NCBI GenBank assembly: GCA_021432635.1
Contig: MU270028.1
Location: 544,420 to 608,419, forward strand
DNA length: 64,000 nucleotides
Reading direction: 5' to 3'
Source of the DNA: Thozetella sp. PMI_491
Taxonomy: Eukaryota; Ascomycota; Sordariomycetes; Chaetosphaeriales; Chaetosphaeriaceae
In this document: piece by piece, positions 45,163 to 55,140 of the stretch
Layout of the letters: every line of letters starts with the position of its first letter
How positions within the stretch are numbered: the first letter of the stretch is position 1
Notes under the pieces: generated by a model
What the model was told of the DNA's origin: nothing
Database searches by the model: none
The model's input: only the letters and a program-made list of their open reading frames with translations
Program-made: the position numbers and the translations under genes

Positions 45163-47043
45163 ATGATGGCGCCCTCTCAGGACCAGAAAATTGCCACCGG
45201 ACTGGGCGGCGAGGTCGTTCAGGAGGCTCCGGGGAGTGTTCACGAATACAGCGCCAAGATGGAAGACAAAAATCTCGACATTGCTGCCGGTTTCCTGAGC
45301 CGCTTCGAAGATGCTTCTTATACCCCTCAAGAGGAGAAAGCCCTCCGCTGGAGACTCGACAAGCGTCTGATTCCCATTCTGTTCTTCAACATCACGCTCG
45401 GCGCCGTCGACAAGTCTACCATTAGCATGGGAGCGCTGTAAGTCATGCTTCTATAGCTTGGCGTCCTAACTCAGACCTCCGCTAACAAGGCGCCACCCAG
45501 TTATAATCTGCGCGTCGATTGCGACATGACCGATGGAGATCGCTACTCTTGGGCCGGCAGCGCTTTGTACGTCTCCCCGTGCTCCTTTTTGCCATTTTCG
45601 TCCAATTTTGGGAGAATTTGAGCTCTCGACCCTGAGACATGCTCCGGGTAGCTACAGAAACATCCACTCTAAGACATTGCTAACACCGCGGTATGGAAAG
45701 CTACTTTGGCTACCTGCTATGGTGCTTCCCAGCCGGTGGCCTGTTGCAGAAGTTTCCCATCGCGAAAACGATGATGGCTTTCCAGATCCTGTGGGGTGTT
45801 GTACTCATTGGTACAGGCTTCGTGTCGAGCTTCCCGGCCTTCGTCGCAATGCGGGTTCTACTCGGCGTTTTGGAGGCTCCCATCGCACCAGGAAATTTTT
45901 TAGTGATGGGTATGTGGTATACCAGAAAGGAACAACCTCTTCGCACTGGTCTCTTCTACACTGGGATGAGCTCTTTCATCACGGGGCCGCTTGGCTATGT
46001 GTAAGACGCCCATCGCATCTCCCCGCTCCTGCGTCCCGTACTAACCTAGTAAACAGCGTCGGATTCATCACCAACAAGTGGTTCATGCCTTGGAGAGCAC
46101 TCTTCTGGATTGTAGGATCCATCACCATCGCGTATGCCATTATCATCGGCATTTTCCTACCCGACAACCCAGTTCAGTCCAAGTTCACCACCGAGAAGGA
46201 AAAGTTCATCGCGATCGACCGACTCCGAGCCGATCAGATTGGCGTCGAAAACAAAAATTGGAAATGGGAGCAATTTTGGGAGGCTATACTTGACATCAAG
46301 ACCTGGCTTATGCTTATCCTTAATGTCTTGATCAATGTCCCGAATGGAGGCCTTGGGAACGTAAGTTGTGGCCGTCAGGTATGCCGTTGAAAGGCTCGAG
46401 CATATATACTAACTTGTTGCGTCAGTTCACTCCTCTTATTATCGCCGGTCTCGGATATTCCTCGCGTATTGCTAGTCTGCTCTTCATGGTGGTTGGTATC
46501 ACATCTACCGCTTCCTGCTACATATGCAACGGCGGGGTCTTTCTCTCCAGCAAGTATTACCCGAAGCTTCATCTGAGAGGTGCTTTCATGATCTTTGGCC
46601 TTCTCGTCGCCATGATATCGACCATCTTTCTCTATACCCTCCCAACGACTGCCATCCAAAACCGTCTCGTTGCGCTCTTCATGGCCTATTTCTACCTCGG
46701 TCCATACGTGGTATCTATTGGCCTCGTCAGCGCAAACACGGCCGGATACACGAAGAAAGTGACCGTCAACGCCATCATCTTCATGGGGTGGTGTACGTCC
46801 AACATTATCGGGCCCTTCTTTTTCAGGACGAACCAGGCGCCGTTGTATCCGCTCGGCATCGCGGCGATGCTATTTTCCAACGTAGGCTCCATCATCATGA
46901 TTGGCCTTTACATGATTTTCTGCTGGTCTGAGAACCGCCGAAGGGACAGGCTTGCCGCTACGGAAGGAGCTATTCCACAGGAGGCCACTGAGTTCCGCGA
47001 TCTTACTGACAAGCAAAACATGAACTTTCGGTACGTCTGGTGA
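45163..47043 (+). CDS. DAL5-type MFS permease 2 (520 aa), five exons
   Basis: Second plasma-membrane symporter of the same branch as the 37078 gene. Exons are 45163-45437, 45501-45566, 45701-46000, 46057-46360 and 46426-47043. The 134-bp second intron is the longest in the block; its join gives W-A-G-S-A-F-Y-F-G-Y-L-L-W. Family motifs: G-D-R-Y-S-W-A-G, G-M-W-Y-T-R-K-E-Q-P-L-R, W-R-A-L-F-W-I, F-L-P-D-N-P, N-V-L-I-N-V-P-N-G-G and S-E-N-R-R-R-D-R. Probably imports a small carboxylate or amide. It is convergent with the DHA1 transporter gene. Confidence 0.9.
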
Positions 47044-47899
47044 TATAATAATAATCAAGCAATAGTTAGCACCATGCGATACTTCGCATACACATAAATA
47101 CTAGTTCGATTCATGTATACATATAAACTCAAAAGTGACGCCTACTGCGTGTCTAGATTCCAAAGCAACCATCAAGTGCGGTAGGAGCAAAAGGTTTACC
47201 TTAACTAAGGAAGGCCTTAAGAATCATGTTAGACTGCAGATTACCAGAAGATCGGGCTATATCTGTTATTGGGATATATGCTTGCTGCATCGTGCAAGAA
47301 AAGATCCAATATTGTATATATCTACTTTCGGGATTCCCTAGAATATGTCGGTATGTTTAGCCCCCACATGTTGAAGACAGTCCGGTTTGAGCACCACATC
47401 CACTAGAACTATTACCTAGCATCATTTATGTGCCACGAGTTATGAATGTAAGCCAATATGGCTTGTATCAACAACAGCGATGATGAAATGTCACCAAAGT
47501 TTGCAAAGCTTAGACTTAAGCCTGAGAATTTCCACGGATTTGGTACACCAACCAAATACTTCGGCCCCAACTCGAATATTACCAAATGTGATATGCTTTA
47601 GCTACCATTGACCGCGCAATAACCCATGCCTACATTAAACACTAAGGCATATTATTAACTGGAGCTCCTCCCTCAGTAGAACAACTCGGTTTCCCAATCG
47701 AGACTTCTGGGTATTTTGGTGTAATAAACTGTGCCTGTTGCATGCCGGAAGAAGCAGAATTGCATCTTCCGGCCTCCGTAGGCAATTTGATCTTTTGTTC
47801 CACGCGTCTATGGCTTCATTCTATTTATATCCCATAAAATTCTAATCCCTGAGCTTCCTCGATACTACCTTTTCTAAGATCCAGTCTCATGCTCCTATA
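47044..47899. other. Convergent 3' region between two transporter genes
   Basis: 856 bp of AT-rich DNA holding both 3' ends. No further gene is seen. Confidence 0.5.
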
Positions 47900-49505
47900 T
47901 TAAAGTTTGACCTCGCTCATTATTGGTGAGCTGGTCTGCTCCTTCAGCTCCTTCAGTTCGGCCACCTTTTGGCAGAATTTGCTCCTTGCTCTAATCTCGT
48001 TTCCGTAAATGATGAAAACAAAGGGTATTGGCATCATGAGGACTACTGCAAATCCAAGTACACTAGTCGCCCAGCCAATACCGAGTTTCTGATACATAGG
48101 AGATGCTGCCATTGGTAGAAGAGCTCCCCAAATGCTTCGGACGCAGCTCGCGGCGGCCAATGCGCTGGCTGAGAACATGACGTACGAATCCGTCAAGTAG
48201 TTGAAGAAAGCCGCTAAGATCAGAAGCAGAGCTACGGCAAAAGGAAAGCCGGCGATCATGGGGACAATCCAGTGTATTTGGGCCCTCGATGTCCATGCTA
48301 GCCAGAAGAGGGAGATCACCAGGAGAGGGGCTCCTGCACAGGCGAGCGGTAACCTTCGGAACTCTTCGATTTTCGTCCAGGAAGCCCCACGAAGCTCTGC
48401 CTTGGCCAGGTAGCTGTCGTAGAGCAGGAAAATGGCCGTTGAGAATACTGTGCCAAGTCCCATAGGGATAAAAGCCAGGGTGGCATTGCTGATGGACATC
48501 TGGTAGAGGTCGCGAAAGATGAACGCGTATGCCTGGAAGAAGAGGAATAGGACGGCAAAGACAAGTGAAACATAGATGCATGAGAAAAAGACGATAGCTT
48601 CGGTGAAGAACATGCGGAACGGCCGAGACACGGTGGTTATGAGCTTCTGAGAGAGTGGCCGAGCATCTAACTCGGCAGGTGCAAACATAGCTTGGCAAGA
48701 CTGGGAACATCTTTGCCGGCGAGCCTCCCTCTGAAGGATGACAGGTGCAAAGGTCTCAGGGAGAAATAGTAAAAGGCCGAAAGTGATTCCCGCAAGGATT
48801 GTAGCAATGCCAAAGCTCCATCGCCAGCCGAGGAGCGACACGTATCCAAATAAGGTCGGGCCCATTGTAGTTCCAATGGTTGTCAGCTATACCAACCGAG
48901 TCAGTATGCATGTCATATACGGGACCCAAAGTTGTTCCTCATGTTACTCACCACTGTGTACATGGCTGTTGCTCTGCCCCGGGTCTGCTTGTCTTCAAAA
49001 ATGTCGGCATATACGCCGCCAATGACGGAGATGGACGCTGAGCCACCGACACCAGCGAAGAATCGAAAAACTACCAAAGCAACGAAGCTTGGAGCAAGAG
49101 CGCAGCTAAGGGAAAAGGTGAAGAACAGCCCAAAACTAAAGAGCATGATAGGCTTTCTCCCGTATTGTTCGCTCATCGGAGAGAAGAGAAGCGGACCCAA
49201 GACATATCCGACTAGAAAAACTGTGGATGGGAGAGAATATTGGGTGGGCGCCGTGATGTCGAAGTAGGCGGCAATGAAGGGCAGTGTGCCGCCGGGAAGA
49301 CTGGACGACAAGGTGCTGTTCCCCATCGCTAGACCTACAGTCCAGGCACAATATGCTTTCCTCTTCTACCCGTTGAATAAGTCGCGTTGTATGTGTGGTC
49401 AAGAAGAGATGCGAAACATACCGACGACCACGTATAGGGATTTCTAGGGTCATCATCCTTGAACTTTAAGATGACCGGATTGTCCGGGCGGCAGCAGTGC
49501 ATCAT
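47900..49505 (-). CDS. DHA1-type MFS transporter (493 aa)
   Basis: Drug:H+ antiporter-1 family efflux carrier. Exons are 49505-49422, 49362-48952 and 48886-47900. Start M-M-H-C-C-R-P-D-N-P leads into D-D-P-R-N-P-Y-T-W-S, the usual cytosolic lead of this family. Then come S-E-Q-Y-G-R-K-P-I (MFS motif A, loop 2-3), G-S-A-S-I-S-V-I-G-G-V-Y-A-D (motif C region), G-W-R-W-S-F-G and P-E-T-F-A-P-V-I-L. Twelve hydrophobic segments can be read. In the block it would export a product or toxic substrate. Palindrome copy 3 lies about 380 bp upstream. Confidence 0.88.
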
Positions 49506-50085
49506 GTGTGATGTGATGCCTTGGCAACTTAGTAGCTGATCATACGCCCAAGTTCATTACTTTGAGGCAGTTCGAGCCTTGTGCCGATTTTCGTCGAGAT
49601 CGATGCCAGATCTAAAAGAGAATAGGCTGCCGGTCTGCACGCATCGCTACTGTACTTCTCAACCTTTATTCGGGGCTCCAATCTATGCAGTCGGGGCATG
49701 TCTTTACGCAAATGATATTTATTACGTGTTTTCTTCCCGCTGTCGCTCGTCGCTCAGAAGCAGTTTACTACAAAGACTATTGCTAGCGTCGTGTAGCCTT
49801 CTGGTCAACCCCACAAGGAGTGAAGTTCGTACTTTGCGCGGACATTCGAGACCCACGCGAGGTAATTGCTAGGAGACCGGCTTCGGACAAACAGTCCGAG
49901 AATCAAACATGCGTGACTAAGTGGATAGCGGCAATCTGGATAAGATATTCTTAGCTACTTTGATTACCCATTTCCCGGGACACACTAGATATCCAGTAGC
50001 TGGGTATCATGCACAAGACGACAGGTTAGGATACCTAGCCGACATGTCTTGGTGGTCCGGTTATTCTGCGAAGATACTCTCCGAA
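49506..50085. other. Promoter of the DHA1 transporter / 3' region of the RidA gene
   Basis: 580 bp containing palindrome copy 3 at 49884-49898. No other feature is supported. Confidence 0.5.
49884..49898. promoter_or_regulatory. Palindromic regulator site, copy 3 (CGGAC-AAACA-GTCCG)
   Basis: Perfect CGGAC inverted repeat with 5-bp spacer, preceded by CTT as TTCGGAC in the other copies. It lies between the DHA1 transporter start (49505) and the 3' end of the RidA gene, so it most likely serves the transporter. Confidence 0.75.
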
Positions 50086-50616
50086 TTATAGGGACGACGA
50101 AAGGGGTTTGGGGATCCTTCCAACGCACTCGATCTCCACATCGGTCCCCAGCGGCAACGCCTTGACAAAGACGCATGTCCGTGCCTAGTGTGAACGATTG
50201 TTAACAGGGTATTACCGTTATCTTATTTTGCACCCCGACTCACAGGCCTTGGGGTAGAGAAGAACTCCACGTAGGCACTATTCATTGCCGAGAAATCTTC
50301 AGTATTTGTGAGGAAGATGTTGACTTTCCCCACTTCCTCAAGGCTCGAACCGGCCGCCTCGAGGACAGACTTGAGATTGGCCAGTGCTTGCTTCTGAAAA
50401 CGTCGTCAATGGGTGATTCATCCGCGGCTAGGCTTCGTTCGTGCGTTTACATACCGTCCTGTCGGCAACTGAGCCGCTTATCACAGCGCCGGTCTTTGGG
50501 TCGCTACCCACCTGGCCGGAGCAGAACACGAGGTCGCCCAGAACAATAGCTTGGGATAAGAATGGGGGAGGCTCAGGAGCTCCGGAGGTGACTACGGCGG
50601 TTCGTGAAGTCGGCAT
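50086..50616 (-). CDS. RidA-family reactive-intermediate deaminase (136 aa)
   Basis: YjgF/YER057c/UK114-family protein, which hydrolyses enamines and imines such as 2-aminoacrylate. Exons are 50616-50455, 50393-50244 and 50184-50086. Family signatures: L-V-F-C-S-G-Q-V-G near the N-terminus, L-K-S-V-L-E-A-A-G-S-S-L-E-E-V-G-K-V in the middle, and R-P-A-R-T-C-V at the second splice, with conserved Arg106, then E-I-E-C-V-G. Normal length for the family. Inside the block it may clear or process an imine made by oxidation of an amino compound; that link is inferred. Confidence 0.9.
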
Positions 50617-50920
50617 TGTAGATACCACTGTTGGTTCAGGTAGAACTGATGGGGACGCAAAGTCGGAGCAATACTGGCAACATGGAAGGAATAATAAAGG
50701 TGAGGACTCGACAACACCTGCCCCAGTTGGTGCTAACAAAGTCGGACCAAGTTTTCCGATTTCCGGATTACCTTCGTAAAGAAACTTTGAGATTTATTTT
50801 ATGCATTACTCATCATTCCGGCCCTAGGAAAGGGTCCAGTTTCGAAATTTTCATGAGGCCTACTGACTAACAAAGCCTGAAGAAGTATCTATCCCGACAG
50901 AGGTCTGTGCTGACATTGTC
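50617..50920. other. Short gap between the RidA and FMN-dehydrogenase genes
   Basis: 304 bp with a single CGGAC half-site at 50743-50747 but no complete palindrome. Confidence 0.45.
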
Positions 50921-52145
50921 TCAAAGACGAGCCAGCGGTCCATCAGGGCGAACAATCCCAAGAGATGCCTTTGTGATCTCGGACACATTCTTGCATCCTG
51001 CCAACATCATACACCGCCTGAATTCCTCGTACAGGATGTCCAGTGTTTTTTCGACGCCAGCTTGACCGTCGTACTAGAGGCTAGTTAGTGCACCATGCTT
51101 CTTGGCTCGTGCTGAGGATAGGTATACTCACCCCCAGTCCCCAAATCATTGGTCGTCCGATCCAGCAGCACTGAGCGCCAAGAGCGATGGCCTTGAAGAT
51201 GTCGGCGCCGGTCCGGAAGCCACCGTCAATGTGGATAGGGATTTTTCCGTCCGCGGCCTTGACGCACTCGGGAAGGGCATCCAAAGTGGCGGGGATCCCA
51301 TCCAATTGCCTGCCGCCATGGTTGCTTACGATGACGCCGTCGCAGCCATACTGGCGAGCCAAGAGCACATCTTCCGCGGCCAGGACGCCCTTGATCCAGA
51401 TCTGCATCTTCGTCCGCTGCCGCAGCCAGGGAATATCATAGGCCCACGAGTGCGCGTCCGAGTTGAAGGCCAAGAATCCGTCGTCGTGGGTCTGCGCCTG
51501 AATCATCTCGGTGGTCTTCTCGAGCATCGGGAAGTCTAGGCCAACAGGCGTACGGAAGTCGTTACGCCACTCATTGTAGCGCACGCCGAGGACGGGGCTG
51601 TCGGCTGTCAGGAAGATAGCCACGCAGCCGGCCGCTTCGGCACGCTCGATGATCCGCTCTTGTAGTGCGCGGTCCTTCATGGTGTATAGCTGCAGCACAT
51701 GCGTGATGGGACCTACTTCGCGGCCAGCCTTGGTTACATCCTCGACCGAATAATTTGAGAACGAGGATATTCCCATGTGGACACCCCGTTTGGCACAGGC
51801 ACGGCTGGTGGCGAGCTCACCGTCGGGGTGCGCCATAGCCTGGATGCCGGCGGGGGAGACGCACAGCGGGAATGCGATCTTGCGGCCCAGAATGGACACG
51901 CTAGTGTCTGCACCTGACACATCCTTCAGCACGCGGGGCCGGATGCGATATTTGGCAAATGCAGCGCGGTTCTCGTTCAGTGTGACCTGGTCTGTCGAGC
52001 CAGAGTCGAAAAATTCTGGCCCCAAAAGTCGTCAGTGAAACCCAGCTCGTAGGCCGAGGAACACCAGGCGCATACCAGTGTAGGACTTTTTCAACTTCTT
52101 GACCGCCTCCTGGTGGATATCATCAATACAGAGCACTGGAGCCAT
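50921..52145 (-). CDS. FMN-dependent 2-hydroxy-acid dehydrogenase/oxidase (368 aa)
   Basis: Glycolate/lactate oxidase family TIM-barrel flavoenzyme that oxidises an L-2-hydroxy acid to the 2-oxo acid. Exons are 52145-52076, 52015-51132 and 51073-50921. FMN and active-site motifs: F-P-L-C-V-S-P-A-G-I-Q, S-N-H-G-G-R-Q-L-D-G (His256 general base, Arg259 substrate carboxylate) and H-I-D-G-G-F-R-T-G. The third exon ends R-P-D-G-P-L-A-R-L without a clear peroxisomal SKL signal. No cytochrome b2-type heme domain is present, so it is probably an oxidase. Divergent from the MBL gene. Confidence 0.9.
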
Positions 52146-52781
52146 CTTGTTGAATATCTTGAAACCGATGAACACTTAATTCTACTTGGATAGCGGTGCA
52201 CCATCTACAGGTTGCTGCTGGTCTGGTTTTGTATCGCACAAGCTGGCTTGGGTCGGCACAGAATGGGCTGATGCGTGAGTCAAGTTTAGGGCGTAAAAGG
52301 CGTGCATTTCATGTCTTCGGGTAGCGACGCTGACGCCTCGGGTTTTGGTCCCAATGTCGTCCGCTACCAAGCGGGGCACCAAAAGTCGTGCTAGAAGCTC
52401 GCTCTCTCTGAACTGTCGTTCCGCAGCTAATCGCGAGCCGTTGTCGGCAGATTCCAACGGCTAGTGTACCGGGGCCGATGTCCGATCTCGCCGGACCTGG
52501 TGCCGAATCATTTTGACCACATCATGTCGCACATTGTAGTCCGAAGATAGTAAAAGATAACACTTTTCGACCAATAACGTGGGGCCATGGCGGAGGGCAT
52601 TTCCCCTTGGAGTCCTAACCGTTGCTAGGAGATGTCTGAGTACGACTTCTGGCTTCAAGGGGAAGCTATCCGTCAAGTTTTTCAGCGTGAAAAAGGTACC
52701 TGCCTTAGAATCCACTTTCTGCTGAGAGCTCCCGGCGACATTGTTCTTCCCAAAAACGTGATCGGTCCAACTCCATTCCCA
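52146..52781. other. Divergent promoter, FMN dehydrogenase / MBL-fold hydrolase
   Basis: 636 bp. It holds an inverted pair of the same pentamers in the opposite arrangement (see 52480-52496) and a GTCCG half-site at 52539-52543, but no CGGAC-N5-GTCCG copy. Confidence 0.45.
52480..52496. promoter_or_regulatory. Everted CGGAC pair (GTCCG-N7-CGGAC), possible regulator site
   Basis: GTCCG at 52480-52484 and CGGAC at 52492-52496. The half-sites equal those of the three palindromes but point the other way, so binding by the same protein is uncertain. Confidence 0.35.
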
Positions 52782-54027
52782 ATGGCTTCGAAGCTCAGCA
52801 CGATTGGTATTCCTAAAGGCGCATCTGCCAAAGTATCAATCATAAATAACTCCTTCCTCTGGGATATTCCGGTGGACAACTACATCCAGCCAAAAGTTCC
52901 TGGTTATGACAAATTTTACCTTCCATCGTATGCTTTCTTGATTGAGAACACGCAAGGGCGCAAGGTGCTCTTTGACTTCGGCCTCCGAAAAGACTGGGAG
53001 AATCTGACTCCTGAAGCTGCCCACGAGATTAGCGGCGATGGGATCGAAATTGAAGTAGAGAGAGACGTTGTCGATATCCTCGCCGACGGCGGTGTAAAGG
53101 GTGAGGACATCGAAGCAGTGGTGTTCAGGTAAGATGTTGCTAAAGAATCTGATGTTTGGCGTTTTATTCTCCGTTGGCTAACAAATTCTATGCCCGCTTA
53201 GCCATCACCATTGGGATCATATCGGTGATATGTCCAAACTTCCTGCCAGTACAGACATTATTGTTGGTCCGGGGTTTTCCAAAGCATTCTTGCCTGGCTA
53301 TCCAGCCAACCCGGATTCTCCTATTCTGCAGAGTGACTACGAGTGAGTGTCACCTTATGGCACGACATCTGGCTAGGGAAAGGACGAAACTAAAATGCGA
53401 TCAAGAAACCACAAACTCCAAGAGATTAACTTTTCCGGTCCTGGTGCAGCCATAACGGTTGCCATAGGTGCATTTTCTGGGTATGATTTCTTCGGGGATG
53501 GCTCTCTATATCTAGTAGACGCCCCGGGTCACAGCATTGGACATATTTGCGCTCTTGTGCGAACAACGTCTGGTGAGGATGAGGATACGTATGTCTTCCT
53601 CGGTGCCGATGCTTGCCATCATAATGGAGAGTTCCGGCCTTCTCCTTGGCACCCTTTGCCGGCAGAAATTCTTCCCAACCCTCTCACTGGAAGCTCGGTG
53701 TATGCCTGTCCCGGCGCATCGTGGGAAAGGCATTTGAAGGCCGCAGGGAGGTCAAAAGAGATGGCCTTCTTCGATATACCGGATACCACCGCGGGAGCCG
53801 CCTACACCCACGATGTGCAAGCATCCAGGGACACGATTTCTAGGGTACAGGACGTTGACTCTGGTGAAAACGTTCTTGTCATTCTTGCCCACGACAACAG
53901 CGTAAAGGATATTGTAGATTTCTTCCCCAAACCCCTTAACGGCTGGAAAGCTAAGGGCTGGGGGGTCGTGTCTCGATGGGCGTTCCTGAAGGACTTTCAG
54001 AAGGTGTATAGCGATGACTATGTATGA
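52782..54027 (+). CDS. Metallo-beta-lactamase-fold hydrolase, lactonase-like (369 aa)
   Basis: Exons are 52782-53128, 53202-53342 and 53406-54027. Splicing of exons 1 and 2 creates the metal motif F-S-H-H-H-W-D-H (H117-x-H119-x-D121-H122). Later V-D-A-P-G-H-S-I-G-H supplies a further histidine, G-A-D-A-C-H-H-N-G a bridging aspartate, and I-L-A-H-D-N-S a C-terminal histidine. The pattern is that of quorum-quenching lactonase-like MBL proteins. A fungal MBL of this broad group (MBL1 of the Fusarium FDB1 locus) hydrolyses the cyclic carbamate of benzoxazolinones; whether this protein is orthologous cannot be told here. It closes the block. Confidence 0.9.
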
Positions 54028-54433
54028 CAGGTTATTTTACCTTTGGTTACAGGTACTGTATATCACTATTGACGCACAGGTAGCAACCCATAACGAAGCT
54101 GGCGCTACCCAAAGCGATATGAGTTGGTGCATTCTACAACTCTTCTATGAGCTTATTGATCTATGTAATCTATAACATATGTCTACATTTGAAGTATCTC
54201 TAGCAAACAGTGATAACTTTAAGCTAGTGGCCTCGTCTGTATCCATATAATCTGGTGAACTAGGTGCCAATGTTTACCAGGAAACATAAGAGATGATAGA
54301 AAGTAGCGAATTCCAGCGTACTAACAGAGTACTAATTCCAAATTCCACAGTATCAAGTGAATATTAAATTAGTTGAAATTTCGTGCGTGAAATAGCGACC
54401 CATCTCCAGAGAGGTGTCCGACAGAACATCCGC
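54028..54433. other. Convergent AT-rich 3' region
   Basis: About 400 bp between the MBL gene and the secreted-protein gene, both 3' ends. Nothing else is seen. Confidence 0.45.
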
Positions 54434-55140
54434 TTAAGCCTAGTTTGTATGACGATGTTAGCTAGTAAGACGGAGGCATGGATAACTTTAAACGCCGTAG
54501 TATTTACCTGTAGAATATAGTAGATGCTCCTGCACACCGCGCCGTTGCCGTCGGTGTACATAACGTGCTTGTTGTCCTTGAAGACATTATAACTATGGTA
54601 CTTATTCGAACCAGTGCTACAGCTTCATTAACCCAGAGTTCTCGAATATTGAAACTATCAACTGGGCAACATACCCAACTTTGCTGAAGTCGGATCTGGA
54701 TGCCGCGTCAGAAGGCAGGGTGTAGAAGAAGGGCACGCCACTAGGGAAGCCGCAGCCTTGGTTAGTGCGGCCCTCCCAGGTGAACAGCCCACTGGTGCTC
54801 AGGAAGCACTCGTCGCTCGAGGAGGCAAGGTGATTGCAGTTGCCGTCATCAGCACAGTACTACCACCACCTCGTTAATTGTTCGTATTTCTGTATCGGAA
54901 GGAGGGGGGGCGACTAACAATCTCAAGCGAGTACGAGAGGCCGCCGCCCTGGCAGTTGACAAGGTGAATACCCTCTGTAGCCCGTTTACTGAGTTGGATG
55001 AACTCGGCGGGCTCGATTCCACCCAGTTGGACACCCTCGAGAGCCTTTTCCGGAATGGCAAGTGAGGATGGAGCTGGTGCGACAGCCCCAGCAGCACCCA
55101 TAATGAGAGAGGTAAAAACGACGAGAGCTGTGGATAGCAT
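54434..55140 (-). CDS. Cysteine-rich secreted protein with KR processing site (175 aa)
   Basis: Exons are 55140-54919, 54859-54675, 54622-54508 and 54439-54434; the last is only six bases (one alanine codon and the stop). A signal peptide (M-L-S-T-A-L-V-V-F-T-S-L-I-M-G-A-A-G-A) is followed by a propeptide ending I-Q-L-S-K-R, a Kex2-type site near residue 52. The mature part begins A-T-E-G-I-H-L-V-N-C and holds seven cysteines. The final exon choice is uncertain: reading through the last intron instead adds an unrelated 47-residue tail. Function unknown; it has the layout of secreted effectors or small surface proteins. Confidence 0.72.

Noticed and set aside
37078-54027. Polyketide, NRPS or terpene biosynthetic cluster
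   Set aside because: No backbone enzyme, cytochrome P450 or methyltransferase occurs in the block.
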